A program made the position numbers and the translations under genes. Shown here piece by piece: positions 43,262 through 53,903 of a DNA stretch of 64,000 nucleotides. Source of the stretch: Ursus arctos (lineage: Eukaryota > Chordata > Mammalia > Carnivora > Ursidae); NCBI RefSeq assembly GCF_023065955.2, contig NW_026623067.1, positions 60,086,444 to 60,150,443 of the forward strand, given 5' to 3'. Each line of letters opens with the position of its first letter. Position 1 is the stretch's first letter. Below the pieces are notes generated by a model. That model made no database searches and was not told where the DNA came from. It saw nothing but the letters and a program-made list of their open reading frames with translations.

Positions 43262-44176
43262 TCAAGAAGTTCCTTCCAGAAATGAAATCACTATGTCAGA
43301 GAGTTATCCACACCACCATGTTCACTGCAGCCTTACTCATAATAGCCAGGACATGGAAACAACCTAAGTGTTTATTGACAGATGAATGGATAAAGAAAAT
43401 GGATATGTATACAATGAAATAGTGAAAAGAAGGTAAAAAGAAGGAAATCCTGCTATTTGTGACAACATGCATGGACCTTGAGGGCATTATGCTAAGTGAA
43501 GTAAGCCAGGCACAGAAAGACAAAGACTGAATGGTCTCACTTATATGTTCAATCTAAAAACAAACAAACAAACAAACAAAAAAAACCAAAAAGCAAAACG
43601 GAACTCCTACTCATAAATACAGAGAACAGATTATGGTGACCCAAGGTTGTGAGGTAGGAGAGATGAAGAAAGGTGGTCAGAAGGTACAAATTTTGGGGCG
43701 CCTGGGTTGTCAGTCGGTTAAGTATCTGCCTTCAGCTCAGGTCATGATCCCAGGTCCTGGGATCGAGCCCCACGTCCGACTCCTCGCTCAGTGGGGAGTC
43801 TGCTTTTCCCTCTCCCTCTGCCCTTCACCTTGCTCATGTTCTCTCCATTGTTTGCTCTCTCTCTCTCTCTCTCAAGTAAATACATAAAGTCTTTTTTAAA
43901 AAACAGGTACAAACTTCCAGTTATAAGGCAAATAAATACTAGGGGTACACTGTATGGTGACTGTAGTTAACACTGCCGCATGTCAGAAATTGGCTAAGAA
44001 GTGTAAATCCTAAAAGTTCTCATCACTAGGTAATTTTTTTCTTTTGTAGCTCTATGAGATAACGGATGTTATCTAAACTTACTGTAATTATTTCTCAGTG
44101 TACATAAGTCCACTCAGTATGTTGTGCATCTCAAGCTTATACAGTGTAGTGTGTCAATTATGTCTCAAAAAACCTG
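43262..44176 (+). mobile_element. L1 3-prime end (plus) with nested SINE
   Basis: ORF2 C-terminus and 3-prime UTR on the plus strand: 'tcactatgtcagagagttat', 'acatggaaacaacctaagtg', 'gacagatgaatggataaaga', 'attatgctaagtgaagtaag', 'gtacactgtatggtgactgt', 'tgtgcatctcaagcttatac', 'tgtcaattatgtctcaaaaa'. A (CAAA)n tract is at 43559-43582. The SINE at 43695-43904 interrupts the 3-prime UTR. Confidence 0.9.
43695..43904 (+). mobile_element. Carnivora SINE inside the L1, with target duplication
   Basis: A SINE from ggggcgcctgggttgtcagt to ctctctctctcaagtaaata and the A-rich tail. The flanks aggtacaaatttt (43682-43694) and aggtacaaactt (43905-43916) match the host L1. The A box carries a deletion ('gggttgtcag'). 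Confidence 0.94.
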
Positions 44177-45065
44177 AAAGAAAAGAAAAAAGCTTCTTCT
44201 CAATGAGCAATTTTTTAAAATACAGTGTTTCTCTAAAGCTGCTTTTAAGAATAGGAGGAATTTCTGGCCCTCGTTGCCTGCGTGTACCTCCTTGTTCCCT
44301 TTCCTTCCGGAGTCAAGATTGTCTAGGTCAAAAATGCCCACTGTCTTAGTTGCTGTGTCAGGGAGGGTGATAGCATTTATTCCAGTTCTTTCGTATGAAG
44401 TCATCCCGGCCACTTAATCTTCCAGTGCAGTGACACAATCAAACCCTGTCAGCCTAATGGGTTCAGGCACATCTTTCCTGGGCCGACAGCCAGGAATGGA
44501 TTGATGTGCGGGTTTGAAAGGAGAAAGAAAGCACAAAGAATTTTTCAAGCCAAGGAAGAAACCAGAGAAAGAAAGAAATACAGTTTCTGTCAGTGGCTTT
44601 AAGTGAGGATTTTTCCTTAAAATCCCAGTGATGCTCTACAATGCTGTGAGTGATTTATAAGGCCAACAAGGACTGGCTGTGCTTAATGGGGTCATTTGAT
44701 TTTAATGCCTCAGATGGGTTTGCTGCTATTTTTGGCCCAATAAACGAGTCCACAGTGGTACACATGAGCAAATTTAAAAAGGTAAATCATGTTTGTACTG
44801 TGATCAATTTAGAGGGAGAGAGTCCAAAGCAGAAAGCAGGACAGACAGTGAGATGTGAGATATAATCTTAGACGAAATGTGTAACATTCCCTCATCTCTG
44901 GCGTAAATGTGCACAAAAGGCAGAGGATCTGTATTTATAGATGTTCTGACTTCAGCCCTAAGATGTAATTTAAGGAACTCAAAGACCTGTCTCATTGGAT
45001 ATACGTCCTTGCTATGTTCCTGGACTTCCTGCCTTTATCTCAACCTCTTAGTCCTTATGGATCTA
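44177..45065. other. Unassigned interval, possible conserved non-coding DNA
   Basis: No repeat is recognised. The block around 44600-44830 is repeat-free, AT-rich and contains 'gtcatttgattttaatgcct' and a TTTATAAGGCC motif. A constrained enhancer is possible, but I have no alignment to show it. Confidence 0.35.
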
Positions 45066-45190
45066 CCTTTGATTAGCAGTATGACCTTGAGCAAACTGTC
45101 TTTTCCAGCACAGCCTTTTCACCTATAAAGTGAGAGGATCAAAGGAGAAATCTAAAGTGTCTTTCAGTTCAATGGCTTTGTGACTCTCTG
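45065..45190 (+). repeat. MIR (plus)
   Basis: The order 'agcagtatgaccttgagcaa', 'actgtcttttccagcacagc', 'cttttcacctataaagtgag' and 'tgtctttcagttcaatgg' follows the MIR core to 3-prime part. Confidence 0.65.
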
Positions 45191-46929
45191 AAGTTCTTCA
45201 TGAGAAATGTTTTGAATTGGAGGGACAGTTTCTGTCAATAAATTAATTTTTAAATATGAATTAAACCCAGCCTTGATGTACAAAGGATTTAAGGTGACTT
45301 GCTTTTACTTTGTTTCTCTGGCTTACATATATGAGGAAGTTTCTTTTCTTCCCAGCCCTGCACATGGCTACCTTCAACTAAAGTAAGGCATGGTCTGGGA
45401 TTTCAGAGGTTTTCAAGAGTATTTTATATTGCTTCTTTGATTGGCAGCACAGATTAGCACATTACTGAAGCAGTTAAGATTTCCCTATAGAAATGAATGA
45501 TATTAAAAATATAACATTGTTCATATAATAGCCAGTTAGAAATGCTATAAAATAATTTGTAATGAAATATGAAGAAATACAAACCCTTAAATAAAATAAC
45601 TTTGCTTATTTTAAGAACTATCGAGCACTGCCTATCTACCCTTTATTTTCATCTCTGATGTAGGAAAAAAACAAGCTTTGACTCACCATAAATATTTTCT
45701 TATGATGAGAGTAAATTGGTTATATTCATAGCTTACGTCTGGCTCAAACTCCCAGAGGCTTTAAGACAACTTGACATTAAAAGCTCATACAGGACTTCCA
45801 AATTCTTGTTAAATAATGACAGGACTTTTAAGTCCTAATTTTCCATACATCTTCCAAAAGCATGTATATCATTAAGGAGAATAAATGCAATAACCTGTAA
45901 TTCAAGTCTACAACAATACTAGGAGACAGAAAATAATACAGTTCTCTTCAATTTATATATAGTGGAGAAATGAAAGCACAGCACAGCCAGCTGGTGAGCT
46001 ATGCCAGAATGATGCGTCAGGCCGATACTAGGAGTAGAGGAATGAAGGTAAACTCAAAAAGAAGGTCTCATAGCGAGTGGAGAAACCCTAAAAACACTGT
46101 ACAGCACTGTGCCAGCTCCTTGTGATCACCTTGCATTTTATGCCCCTGGAAGTCATGAAAGGAAGGTACTCCACATTAGCTGTGAGGCATCCTTGCTGTA
46201 AATGTTTGACCTCAATTGAATTCCAGGAAAGAGAAGAATGTGAAACATGGGATACTCTATAGACAACTGACCTGTACCCTAAAGAGGATTCAACATCGTG
46301 AAGAACCAAGGGGAGTAGAAAGATGGTTTTAGATTGGGGGGTGGGGTGGATAATGAGACATAATAACAAACACAACATGGGAGTCCTGCCTGCATCTTGG
46401 ATGGGTGCGCAGCTACAGAGGCCATGTGACGCAGGAGGGGAGTTGCAGTACAACTGTGTGTGGTGTGATGTTACTGAATGAAAGTTGGTTTTTCAGATGT
46501 GGTAATGGTGATGTAGTTGTGTCGGAGAAAGCCCTTGTTCCTGAGAGATGCAAACTGGAGAATTTAGGAGTGAACTGCAGTGAGGTCTGGAGTCTACTTT
46601 CAGAGAGTTTGGTAGAAGGGGAGCGCGTCTACATGCACTGAGGGGTGCGGTGGGTAGACCTAGTGTGGGATATACGGCAGTAGCAACCTTTCTGTGGGCT
46701 TACAGTTTTTCAAAAGAAAAGAAACTTTCGGGCCTCTTTGTTTAAGCCTTTGGGACATTTAGCTATGTCCTATGCACTTTCTGGTGATGTTTCCCAGGGA
46801 CCTCTCCCTGTGTATGTTTATCCTCCCTACGGTAAGCAGAGAGCGCGGGGTGGAGAAGAAAGAGGAAGCTCCTAAAGCCTACAAGTTCCCAGCTGGCACC
46901 ATACAACTGTCACGTCTGGAGCTTCTCTG
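45191..46929. other. Unassigned interval
   Basis: About 1.7 kb with no confident repeat or exon. The 121-codon minus-strand frame (46088-46453) and 78-codon plus-strand frame (46405-46641) have no recognisable features. Confidence 0.4.
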
Positions 46930-47075
46930 GCCTGGTGTTTCTCCAAGTGTGGTCTGTGAACCACTGGTGAGCCTGCATGATATTGGGCAGGAACGCTGGG
47001 GGCGGCACTCAAGAGTTGGAATGATAGCAAGTTCCCTGTGATTCTTTGGCACACTCAAGTTTAAGAAGCCTTGAC
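46930..47075 (+). mobile_element. MER20-like hAT-Charlie MITE
   Basis: The left end 'tggtgtttctccaagtgtgg', then 'tctgtgaaccactgg', an internal section, and a right end 'gtgattctttggcacactca' plus 'agtttaagaagccttgac'. These match the MER20 ends (tctcaaagtgtggtcc... and ...cacactcaagtttgagaacc). It is non-autonomous and ancient. In placental mammals some MER20 copies act as regulatory elements. Nothing here shows that this copy does. Confidence 0.65.
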
Positions 47076-47984
47076 TGTTTCATCAGGGTGCTGTTTCATG
47101 CACTGCCATTCTACCAGATGTGTCGTGTGGCCTCTGACACAGATCTCTGACTCAAATGCATTTAATTCCTAAAAGAATCACAGCTTCCTTCTCTCCTCTT
47201 CCTGTACCTGCTGTCATTCCCCCACACGATTATTCAGAACATTGATTGTCATGTTTAAATAGAACAACAGCTTTCTTAACACTGAGTTAAGATTTTATAT
47301 TAACTAGGAGAAGGACATATTAACCTTATACCATCCACTGCAATTGACAAAACTAGTACCTAGAAGAGATAAGATATGGGACATGTAAGCTTTGATGGGG
47401 GTTGAGGAATGGACAGGCAGAAAGATCATACTGGAAGTGTGAAATTGTGTCTGAGCCTGGTGGCACACTAACGTTGGCGCCCTCATCAGCTAGGGCCATG
47501 AGAAGGCTCAGCGTTTTGAAAGAGTGCAGCATTTTGAGAGAGCTGAGAGGGAGGAAGAGGTGCCAAAGGTGGGACAGAGGGTCCTGGGAAAATTTGCATA
47601 CAGACTTTTGGCAGGGAATTATAAAAACGTCTTTTCCAATTCAGGAATGGTTCTTGGAAAGAAGAAAAGTTTTTAGTTCTCTATTTCCAAGTAATTGGGT
47701 CCATATAGACACGTTCTGGGTTGTGGATTGTGGTTGTGGCTACTGAAATATCACCCCTTAGCCGTTAGCACTGGAGCTCCTCCTAGTGCAATGCCTCTTC
47801 AGGCTCTTGGAAGAGAGCACCACTCCCCCAACCCAATCAGGAGCATGTGGGATTGGAAACCGAATGAAGAGCTAATTAAAGGTACAATACCATTTCCATA
47901 ATTTCTGCTGCTCACTTAGGACAGGTGAGTTCCACTGGGAAGAAGAGGAGGGAATGAAGTGGATATGGGGTGTCTTCGGGGGTT
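47076..47984. other. Unassigned interval
   Basis: No confident element. The 114-codon frame (47402-47746, plus) has no known domain, and the overlapping frames suggest chance. Confidence 0.4.
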
Positions 47985-48110
47985 AATGAAAGTTCTACAG
48001 TTGATTGTGGTGGTAGATCTACAATCCTGTGAACATACTAAAAAAACATTTAAAGGGGTGAATTGTATGGTATGTAAATTGTATCTCAGTGAAGCTGTAA
48101 CATAATTTTA
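47985..48110 (+). repeat. L1M 3-prime-end fragment
   Basis: The order 'aatgaaagttctacagttga', 'ttgtggtggtagatctacaa', 'cctgtgaacatactaaaaaa', 'gggtgaattgtatggtatgt', 'aaattgtatctcagtgaagc' is the terminal part of an old L1. Confidence 0.75.
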
Positions 48111-49430
48111 AAAGTCACCAGAAACATATCTAGGAGCGCAAAGAACAGAAAATTCTTTGTGAATTATAATGTGACTCTCTGGCCAAACATGGACAGCTAT
48201 GCATCAGATAAGCTAAGGACACATTGTAGGAAGTTTGTCATCCAAGATGAGAAAAAAGTAATTATGAAACTTTTCAAGAAGCATAGATAAAAATGATGAA
48301 AGTAAGACCTGTTTCTTTTGCATTACCTACCCATTGCTTCTGTATTTTTTAAGTAGGCAAAGTAACCAGAGGGACTAGAAAGAGGAAGAGAATGTGGGCT
48401 ATATTTCAGTAAATATTTCATTTATTATTTTTCTTAAGGGTACAGCATATCTCAAGAGCTGACGCTGAGATGATGTGGGTGGATTGAGATAAGTGGGATT
48501 GTTCATGTACTGTTATTAAAATAATTGAATTTTCAGAAACAGAAATTCAAAGGCAACCATGACTGTTAGCCTATATCCCTTACTGCCAGTTAATGTTTTA
48601 GGGATCTGAAAACCCTCTGTGTTGGTCTGTTTGTGCTTGTAGGGCTCAGAGACAGTAATGTCTTTTCTTTAAGCCTAACACTGAAACACTTTAGGGCTTG
48701 GAAGGTGGGAGAAGGGGGTAGAAAAACAACAAAGCATTACTATGAAGTGGGCTTGCAATCCTCAGAAAGTGGAACAAGTATTGAGCAGCCCTAGCTTCAT
48801 CTGGCTCCCCTCAGTGAAGAGTGGGGGCTATTTGGGGTATGAGGTCTAGGCCTCTTGTGTCAGGATGTCCCATTTCTCACGGCTATGCATGTGGAGCTGA
48901 GAGAACTGTGGGTGCCTTGGGAGAAACCAAAGCAAAAGTCAGGCAGACTATTCAAGCTGTTTGCCCATCAGAAGAGGCCAGGCCAAGAGGGAGAAGAATT
49001 GGATACATAGGCTCTAGAGAGAAACCACTTAAGACAAGAAGGTTGAATCAGGAGTTGGAAGTGGGGCTAAGAGACCATTTCAGTGGACCAGGTGGGATGA
49101 AGAGGGCCAGGAAGGGGAAAGAACTATTAATGGCCCTGCCTAGTCCTTGTTCCATCTCAACTCTTACGAGGGCTGAGTCAAAGAATTATGGAATCTAGTA
49201 GTTCATCCACCAGCCAGGCAGTCAGCAAAACCTCCAAGGAGAAGAGTGTTGATGTTTAAGGACCTCCAGAATGGTTGCCAGATCCATTGCTAAACCACCC
49301 TTACTACCAAAAAGTTCTTCCTTACATCAAAATGCACAGTTGCTGCAAGTAAAACCCATTTCTGACCTTGGCCATTTATTGGATGGGCATCAACACGCAG
49401 CTGGTGAATGTGTGGGAAGCCATAGGCCCG
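48111..49430. other. Unassigned interval
   Basis: No repeat or exon is recognised. The 125-codon frame at 48821-49198 (plus) is basic and low in recognisable motifs, and I do not support it as a gene. Confidence 0.4.
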
Positions 49431-49431
49431 C

Positions 49432-49575
49432 TAAGGGTTAGTCTCCTCATTTGTAAAATTGGCATAATGATAGGGCCTGCCTTACAGGGTTATTGGAGAG
49501 ATTGAATGAGCTGAGGTTTATAAAGCATACAGATGAGATTTTGGCACAGGGTATGCATTGCTTTCAGCATCAGAA
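49432..49575 (+). repeat. MIR (plus)
   Basis: The order 'gttagtctcctcatttgtaa', 'aattggcataatgatagggc', 'ctgccttacagggttattgg', 'agagattgaatgagctgagg', 'tttataaagcatacagatga' matches the MIR 3-prime half. Confidence 0.85.
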
Positions 49576-49771
49576 TCAGTCCTAGTGTTAGTGTTTCTCT
49601 TGCTCTTAGTACTATTGAGGCCCATATCCTATGCTAATCAAAAAAGGCTGCTATCTGACATATAACAGTATCTGTAAATTTCTTGAAAACACTGCTGACC
49701 AAAAAAATGTAGTTACTGGTTTGCTGAGTGCTTATTGTGTGAGAGGCCTTCTAGTGTGTTTTATTTAGATG

Positions 49772-50246
49772 ATCTCTTTTTTTATAATAATTTTTTATAA
49801 TGTTATGTTAGTCACCATACAGTATATCCTTAGTTTTTGATGTAGTGTTCCATGATTCATTATTTGTGTATAACACCCAGTGCTCCATGCAATACATGCC
49901 CTCCTTAATACCCATCACCAGCCTATCCCAATCCCCACCCCCCTCCCGTCTGAAGCCCTCAGTTTGTTTCCCAGAGTCCATAGTCTCTCATGGTTCATTC
50001 CCCCTTCTGTTTACCCCCCCTTCGTTCTTCCCTTCCTTCTCCTACCAGTCTTCCTGCTATTTCTTATGTTCCATAAATGAGTGAAACCATATGATAATTA
50101 TCTTTCTCTGCTTGACTTATTTCGCTTAGCATTATCTCCTCCAGTCCCATCCATGTTGCTGCAAATGTTGTGTAATCGTTCTTTCTAATGGCTGAGTAAT
50201 ATTCCATTGTATATATGGACCACATCTTCTTAATCCAGTCATCTGC
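49772..50246 (-). mobile_element. Caniform L1 3-prime end (minus), 5-prime truncated
   Basis: The inverted L1 terminus (ataatgttatgttagtcacc, tttttgatgtagtgttccat, tgccctccttaatacccatc) runs through the ORF2 C-terminus (tattccattgtatatatgga, tcttaatccagtcatctg) and stops abruptly at about 50246. A T-rich inverted tail is present. No convincing target-site duplication was found. Confidence 0.93.
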
Positions 50247-51488
50247 AACCACAGGAGCACAAGGTCGGTGTTTTGCTCTCACATTGACATTGAGGACACC
50301 TTGTTAGGGCCTGAGGAGCACAACCTAAATCTCAAGGTTAGGGCGGTACCAGCAATTCCTTCACTTTCCTTATAATTTGTCATGGGTCTATAGATTTGCC
50401 CATTATGATTTCTAAAATCTTCTGGAAGCCATTCATGTTTTTAGTGTATACTGGTCTTTATATTAACAAATTCTCCAAGCCAGTAGGTTTTTGAATAGTG
50501 CAGGTTTTTTTCTGACACAGCCTCAGAGGAGCTGAAGACCAAGTGGGTGCCCTTTCCAGTCACACCCTCTGTCTACTCCATTCAGAGCTGTTCCACTTTC
50601 ATCCGGTTTGTATTTTAGGCTTCTACGTAAGAAAATATCTTTGAAGGGAAAAGAATGTTCTGCTGCTAAAAATATAAATGTTTGAAAACCAAAGCCTTAA
50701 ACTACTGTTGGTAATACTTGTATTTAATTTTCTCAAAACAGATTGTTCAAATGTGCTCTATTCTCATTTCTTGCATTCTAAGATTTCAGGAATAATTGTC
50801 TTGTTTCTGCTATATATATCCTCCATGGTTTCCTGGATTTATAGTAATTTCTGTGTTAGGCATGTTGATTTTTCCCAATGAATATGCTTTCCCTCTGATA
50901 ATATCATGTACTTCTATGAGGGCTCCTTACCCAGCCTTGGCTGGTCATGCATCCCGTCCCATAGGCAAACTCACTTGTCCAGGAATTGATCTGTAGCTAA
51001 AGCAGAACAAATTTGAGTCCTTCCCAAGATCAGTATTCACAGCATTAGCTGGTGAATGAAATCACGCAGGGATGAGCAAAGCAGAGAATGGAGGGAAAAT
51101 CAGAGTCCTGATGAAATGGTTGAGCTCCTGGATCCAGCTGGACCTGAAACCCTGTGCATATCTGTATTCTCCCATTTAAATGAGCCAAGACTTTACGTCT
51201 TCCTGGATGTCTTCCAAGATTAACCCAGTTGATCTTGACTGCTGTATCTGTTCTTGCCTGGGATTTAAGGCTTTGCACATTACTTATCTGTGCATGTTGA
51301 GAATGCTATTATAAAAAAACTGTCCTTAAGTTATTCCAGATGTAGACCTTATCTGTTTCCTCAGCCGGGAAGCAAGCTCCTCAAAGAGCCTCTGTAGCCT
51401 CTGAGTGAGTCTTAATTATTGAGCCTTAAACTTTTCTAGAGGGTAGTAATGCTTTTTGTTTAGGGAAATCTGAACGTTTTGCCTTTTT
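50247..51488. other. Unassigned interval
   Basis: No confident repeat, exon or RNA gene is seen. Confidence 0.4.
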
Positions 51489-51697
51489 TTTCCTCTTTTT
51501 TTTTAAGAGAGAGAAAGAGTGTACACGTGCTCAAGTGAGAGGGGTGGGGCAGAGGGAGAGAGAGGGAAAGAATCTCAAGTAAGCTCCACACTCGGTGTGG
51601 ATCCCAACACGGGGCTTGATCTCGCAACCCTGAGGTCATGACCTGAGCCAAAATCAAAACTTGGACGCTTAACTGACTGAGCCATCCAGGCACCCCA
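51489..51697 (-). mobile_element. Carnivora SINE (minus) with target-site duplication
   Basis: The inverted SINE (tttaagagagagaaagagtg, cacggggcttgatctcgcaa, gaggtcatgacctgagccaa, gagccatccaggcacccc) is flanked by ttgccttttt at 51479-51488 and 51698-51707. Confidence 0.94.
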
Positions 51698-52409
51698 TTG
51701 CCTTTTTATAATACAAACAGTGACAGTCAGCTTTTGAAAACTCTGTCCAGTGGCCAGCCTCATGGATGCATGTGTTGTAACCATGTCCTCAGTTCTGATC
51801 TATACCATTTGCCTTCACATATGTATAGTTTTCATTATTTGTTTTTGTCCACCAGCTCCTTTAACCTGCTTTCAGTGGGAGATGCTATATAAGAAGGCAA
51901 AATGTTTTTGTCTTGTAATTCCAGTATAGTTAACATTCAGTGTTACATTAGTTTCAGGTGCACACTATAGTGATTCAACAATTCTATAAGTTATTCAGTG
52001 CTCATCATGATAAGTGTACTCTTTATCTCCTATTTCACTCATCCCCTCACCCACCTCCCCTCTAGTAACCATCAGTTTTCTCTAATTAAGAGTCTGTTTT
52101 TTGGCTTGTCTCCTTTTCCTTTGTTCATTTGTTTTGTTTCTTTTTTTATAATAATTTTTTATTATTTTAGTCACCATACAGTACATCCCTAGTTTTTGAT
52201 GTAAAGTTCCATGATTCATTACTTGCGTATAACACCCAGTGCACCATGCAATATGTGCCCTCCTTAATACCCATCACCAGCCTATCCCATTCCCCCACCC
52301 CCCCTCCCCTCTGAAGCCCTCAGTTTGTTTCCCAGAGTCCATAGTCTCTCATGGTTCATTCCCCCTTCTGTTTACCCCCCCTTTCTTCTCCTACTGATCT
52401 TCCTACTTC

Positions 52410-52961
52410 TTATGCTCCATAAATGAGTGAAACCATATGATAATTGTCTTTCTCTGCTTGACTTATTTTGCTTAGCATTATCTCCTCCAGTGCCGTCCAT
52501 GTTGCAGCAAATGTTGAGAACTCGTTCTTTATGATAGCTGAGTAATATTCCATTGTATATATGGACCACATCTTCTTAATCCAGTCATCTGTTGAAGGGC
52601 ATCTCGGCTCCTTCCACGATTTAGCTATTGTGGACAATGCTGCTATGAACATTGGGGTGCATATGGCCCTTCTCTTCACTATGTCTGTATCTTTGGGGTA
52701 AATACCCAGTAGTGCAATTGCTGGATCATAGGGTAGCTCAATTTTTAACTTTTTAAGGGACCTCCACACTGTTTTCCAAAGTAGCTGTACCAACTTGCAT
52801 TCCCACCAACAATGTAGGAGGGATCCCCTTTCTCCACATCCTCTCCAACAACTGTTTCCTGCCTTGTCAATTTTTGCCATTCTAACTGGCATAAGGTGGT
52901 ATCTCATTGTGGTTTTGATTTGAATTTCCCTGATGGCTAATGATTTTGAACATTTTTTCAT
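52410..52961 (-). pseudogene. L1 ORF2 C-terminal remnant (183 codons)
   Basis: This is the longest open frame in the window. It contains the conserved cysteine-rich motif [18 protein letters not shown] (C-x3-C-x8-H-C-x3-C type), followed by [32 protein letters not shown] and [16 protein letters not shown], the expected C-terminal end of L1 ORF2 protein. It lacks the endonuclease and reverse transcriptase, so it cannot encode a working retrotransposition protein. The N-terminal neighbour frame is broken after about 52961. Confidence 0.93.
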
Positions 52962-53041
52962 GTGTCTGTTAGCCGTTTGTATGTCTTCATTGGAAAAGTG
53001 TCCATAACTTCTGCCCGTTTTTTGATTTGATTATTTGTTTC

Positions 53042-53392
53042 TCATATATTGAGTTTGAGAAGTTCTTTGTAGATCTTGGATACCAGTCTTTTATCTGTAG
53101 TGTCCTTTGCAAATATCTTCTCCCATTCCGTGGGCTGCCTGTTAGTTTTTTTGACTGTTTCCTTGGCTGTGCAGAAGCTTTTTATCTTGATGAAGTCCCA
53201 CAAGCTCATTTTTTCTTTTGTTTCTCTTGCCTTTGGAGATGTGTCATGAAAAAAGTTGCTGTGGCCGATGTCAAAGAGGTTGCTGCTGATGTTCTCCTCT
53301 AGGATTTTGATGGATTCCTGTCTCACATCGAGGTCTTTCATCCATTTGGAGTTTATTTTTGTGTATGGTGTGAGAGAGTGGTCAAGTTTCAT
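53042..53392 (-). pseudogene. L1 ORF2 remnant upstream of the C-terminus
   Basis: The 116-codon frame contains [18 protein letters not shown], then [16 protein letters not shown] and [17 protein letters not shown], the segment following the reverse-transcriptase domain in L1 ORF2. It is co-linear with the 52410-52961 frame and separated from it by stops or a frameshift. Confidence 0.93.
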
Positions 53393-53737
53393 TCTTTTGC
53401 ATGTAGCTGTCCAATTTTCCCAGCACCATTTATTGAAGAGACTGTCTTTTTTCCACTGGATGTTTTTTCCTGCTTTGTCAAAGATTAGTTACCCAAAGAG
53501 CCGAGGGTCCATTTCTGGGTTCTCTGTTCTGTTCCATTGGTCTGTGTGTCTGTTTTTGTGCCAGTACCATGCTGTCTTTGTGATCACAGCTTTGTAGTAT
53601 AGCTTGAAATCTGGCAACGTAAAGGATCTATATTCTAGAAACTACAAATCACTCTTGAAAGACATTGAAGAAGACACACAAAAAAAAGGAAAAATATTCC
53701 ATGCTCATGGATCGGAAGAATTAACATAGTTATTAAA

Positions 53738-53903
53738 ATGTCTATGCTACCCAGAGCAATCTACACTTTCAATGCCATCCCGATCAAAATACCAATGACA
53801 TTTTTCAAAGAACTGGAACAAACAGCCCTTAAATTTGTGTGGAACCAGAAAAGGCCCCAAATCGCCAAGGAATTGTTGAAAAGGAAAAACAAAGCTGGGG
53901 GCA
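53738..53903 (+). pseudogene. Inverted L1 ORF2 segment
   Basis: The plus-strand frame [20 protein letters not shown], then [20 protein letters not shown] and KNKAGGI is the L1 ORF2 region just C-terminal to the RT palm. It is opposite in strand to the rest of the element, confirming the inversion. Residues after position 53903 are host sequence. Confidence 0.93.

Larger units (their letters stand above)
52143..53903 (-). mobile_element. Young L1 with 5-prime inversion (twin priming), 18-bp target duplication
   Basis: Positions 52143 to about 53622 are a minus-strand L1 (3-prime terminus to the ORF2 C-terminal third). About 53623-53903 is the immediately upstream part of ORF2 in plus orientation. 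The perfect 18-bp repeat tcatttgttttgtttctt at 52125-52142 and 53904-53921 shows a single insertion event, and the host L1 becomes continuous when it is removed. In L1 coordinates the inverted part ends at 'gctgggggcatca' and the non-inverted part resumes with 'acgttgcc', so almost nothing was lost at the inversion joint. Confidence 0.97.

Noticed and set aside
47402..47746. 114-codon plus-strand frame
   Set aside because: No recognisable domain. The sequence has no processed-pseudogene hallmarks such as a poly-A tail with target duplication.
48821..49198. 125-codon plus-strand frame
   Set aside because: No motif, no flanking exon signals, composition like surrounding non-coding DNA. Length is within chance expectation for 64 kb.
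52410..52961. Functional protein-coding gene
   Set aside because: It is the isolated ORF2 C-terminus of a 5-prime-truncated, inverted L1 without endonuclease or reverse transcriptase.
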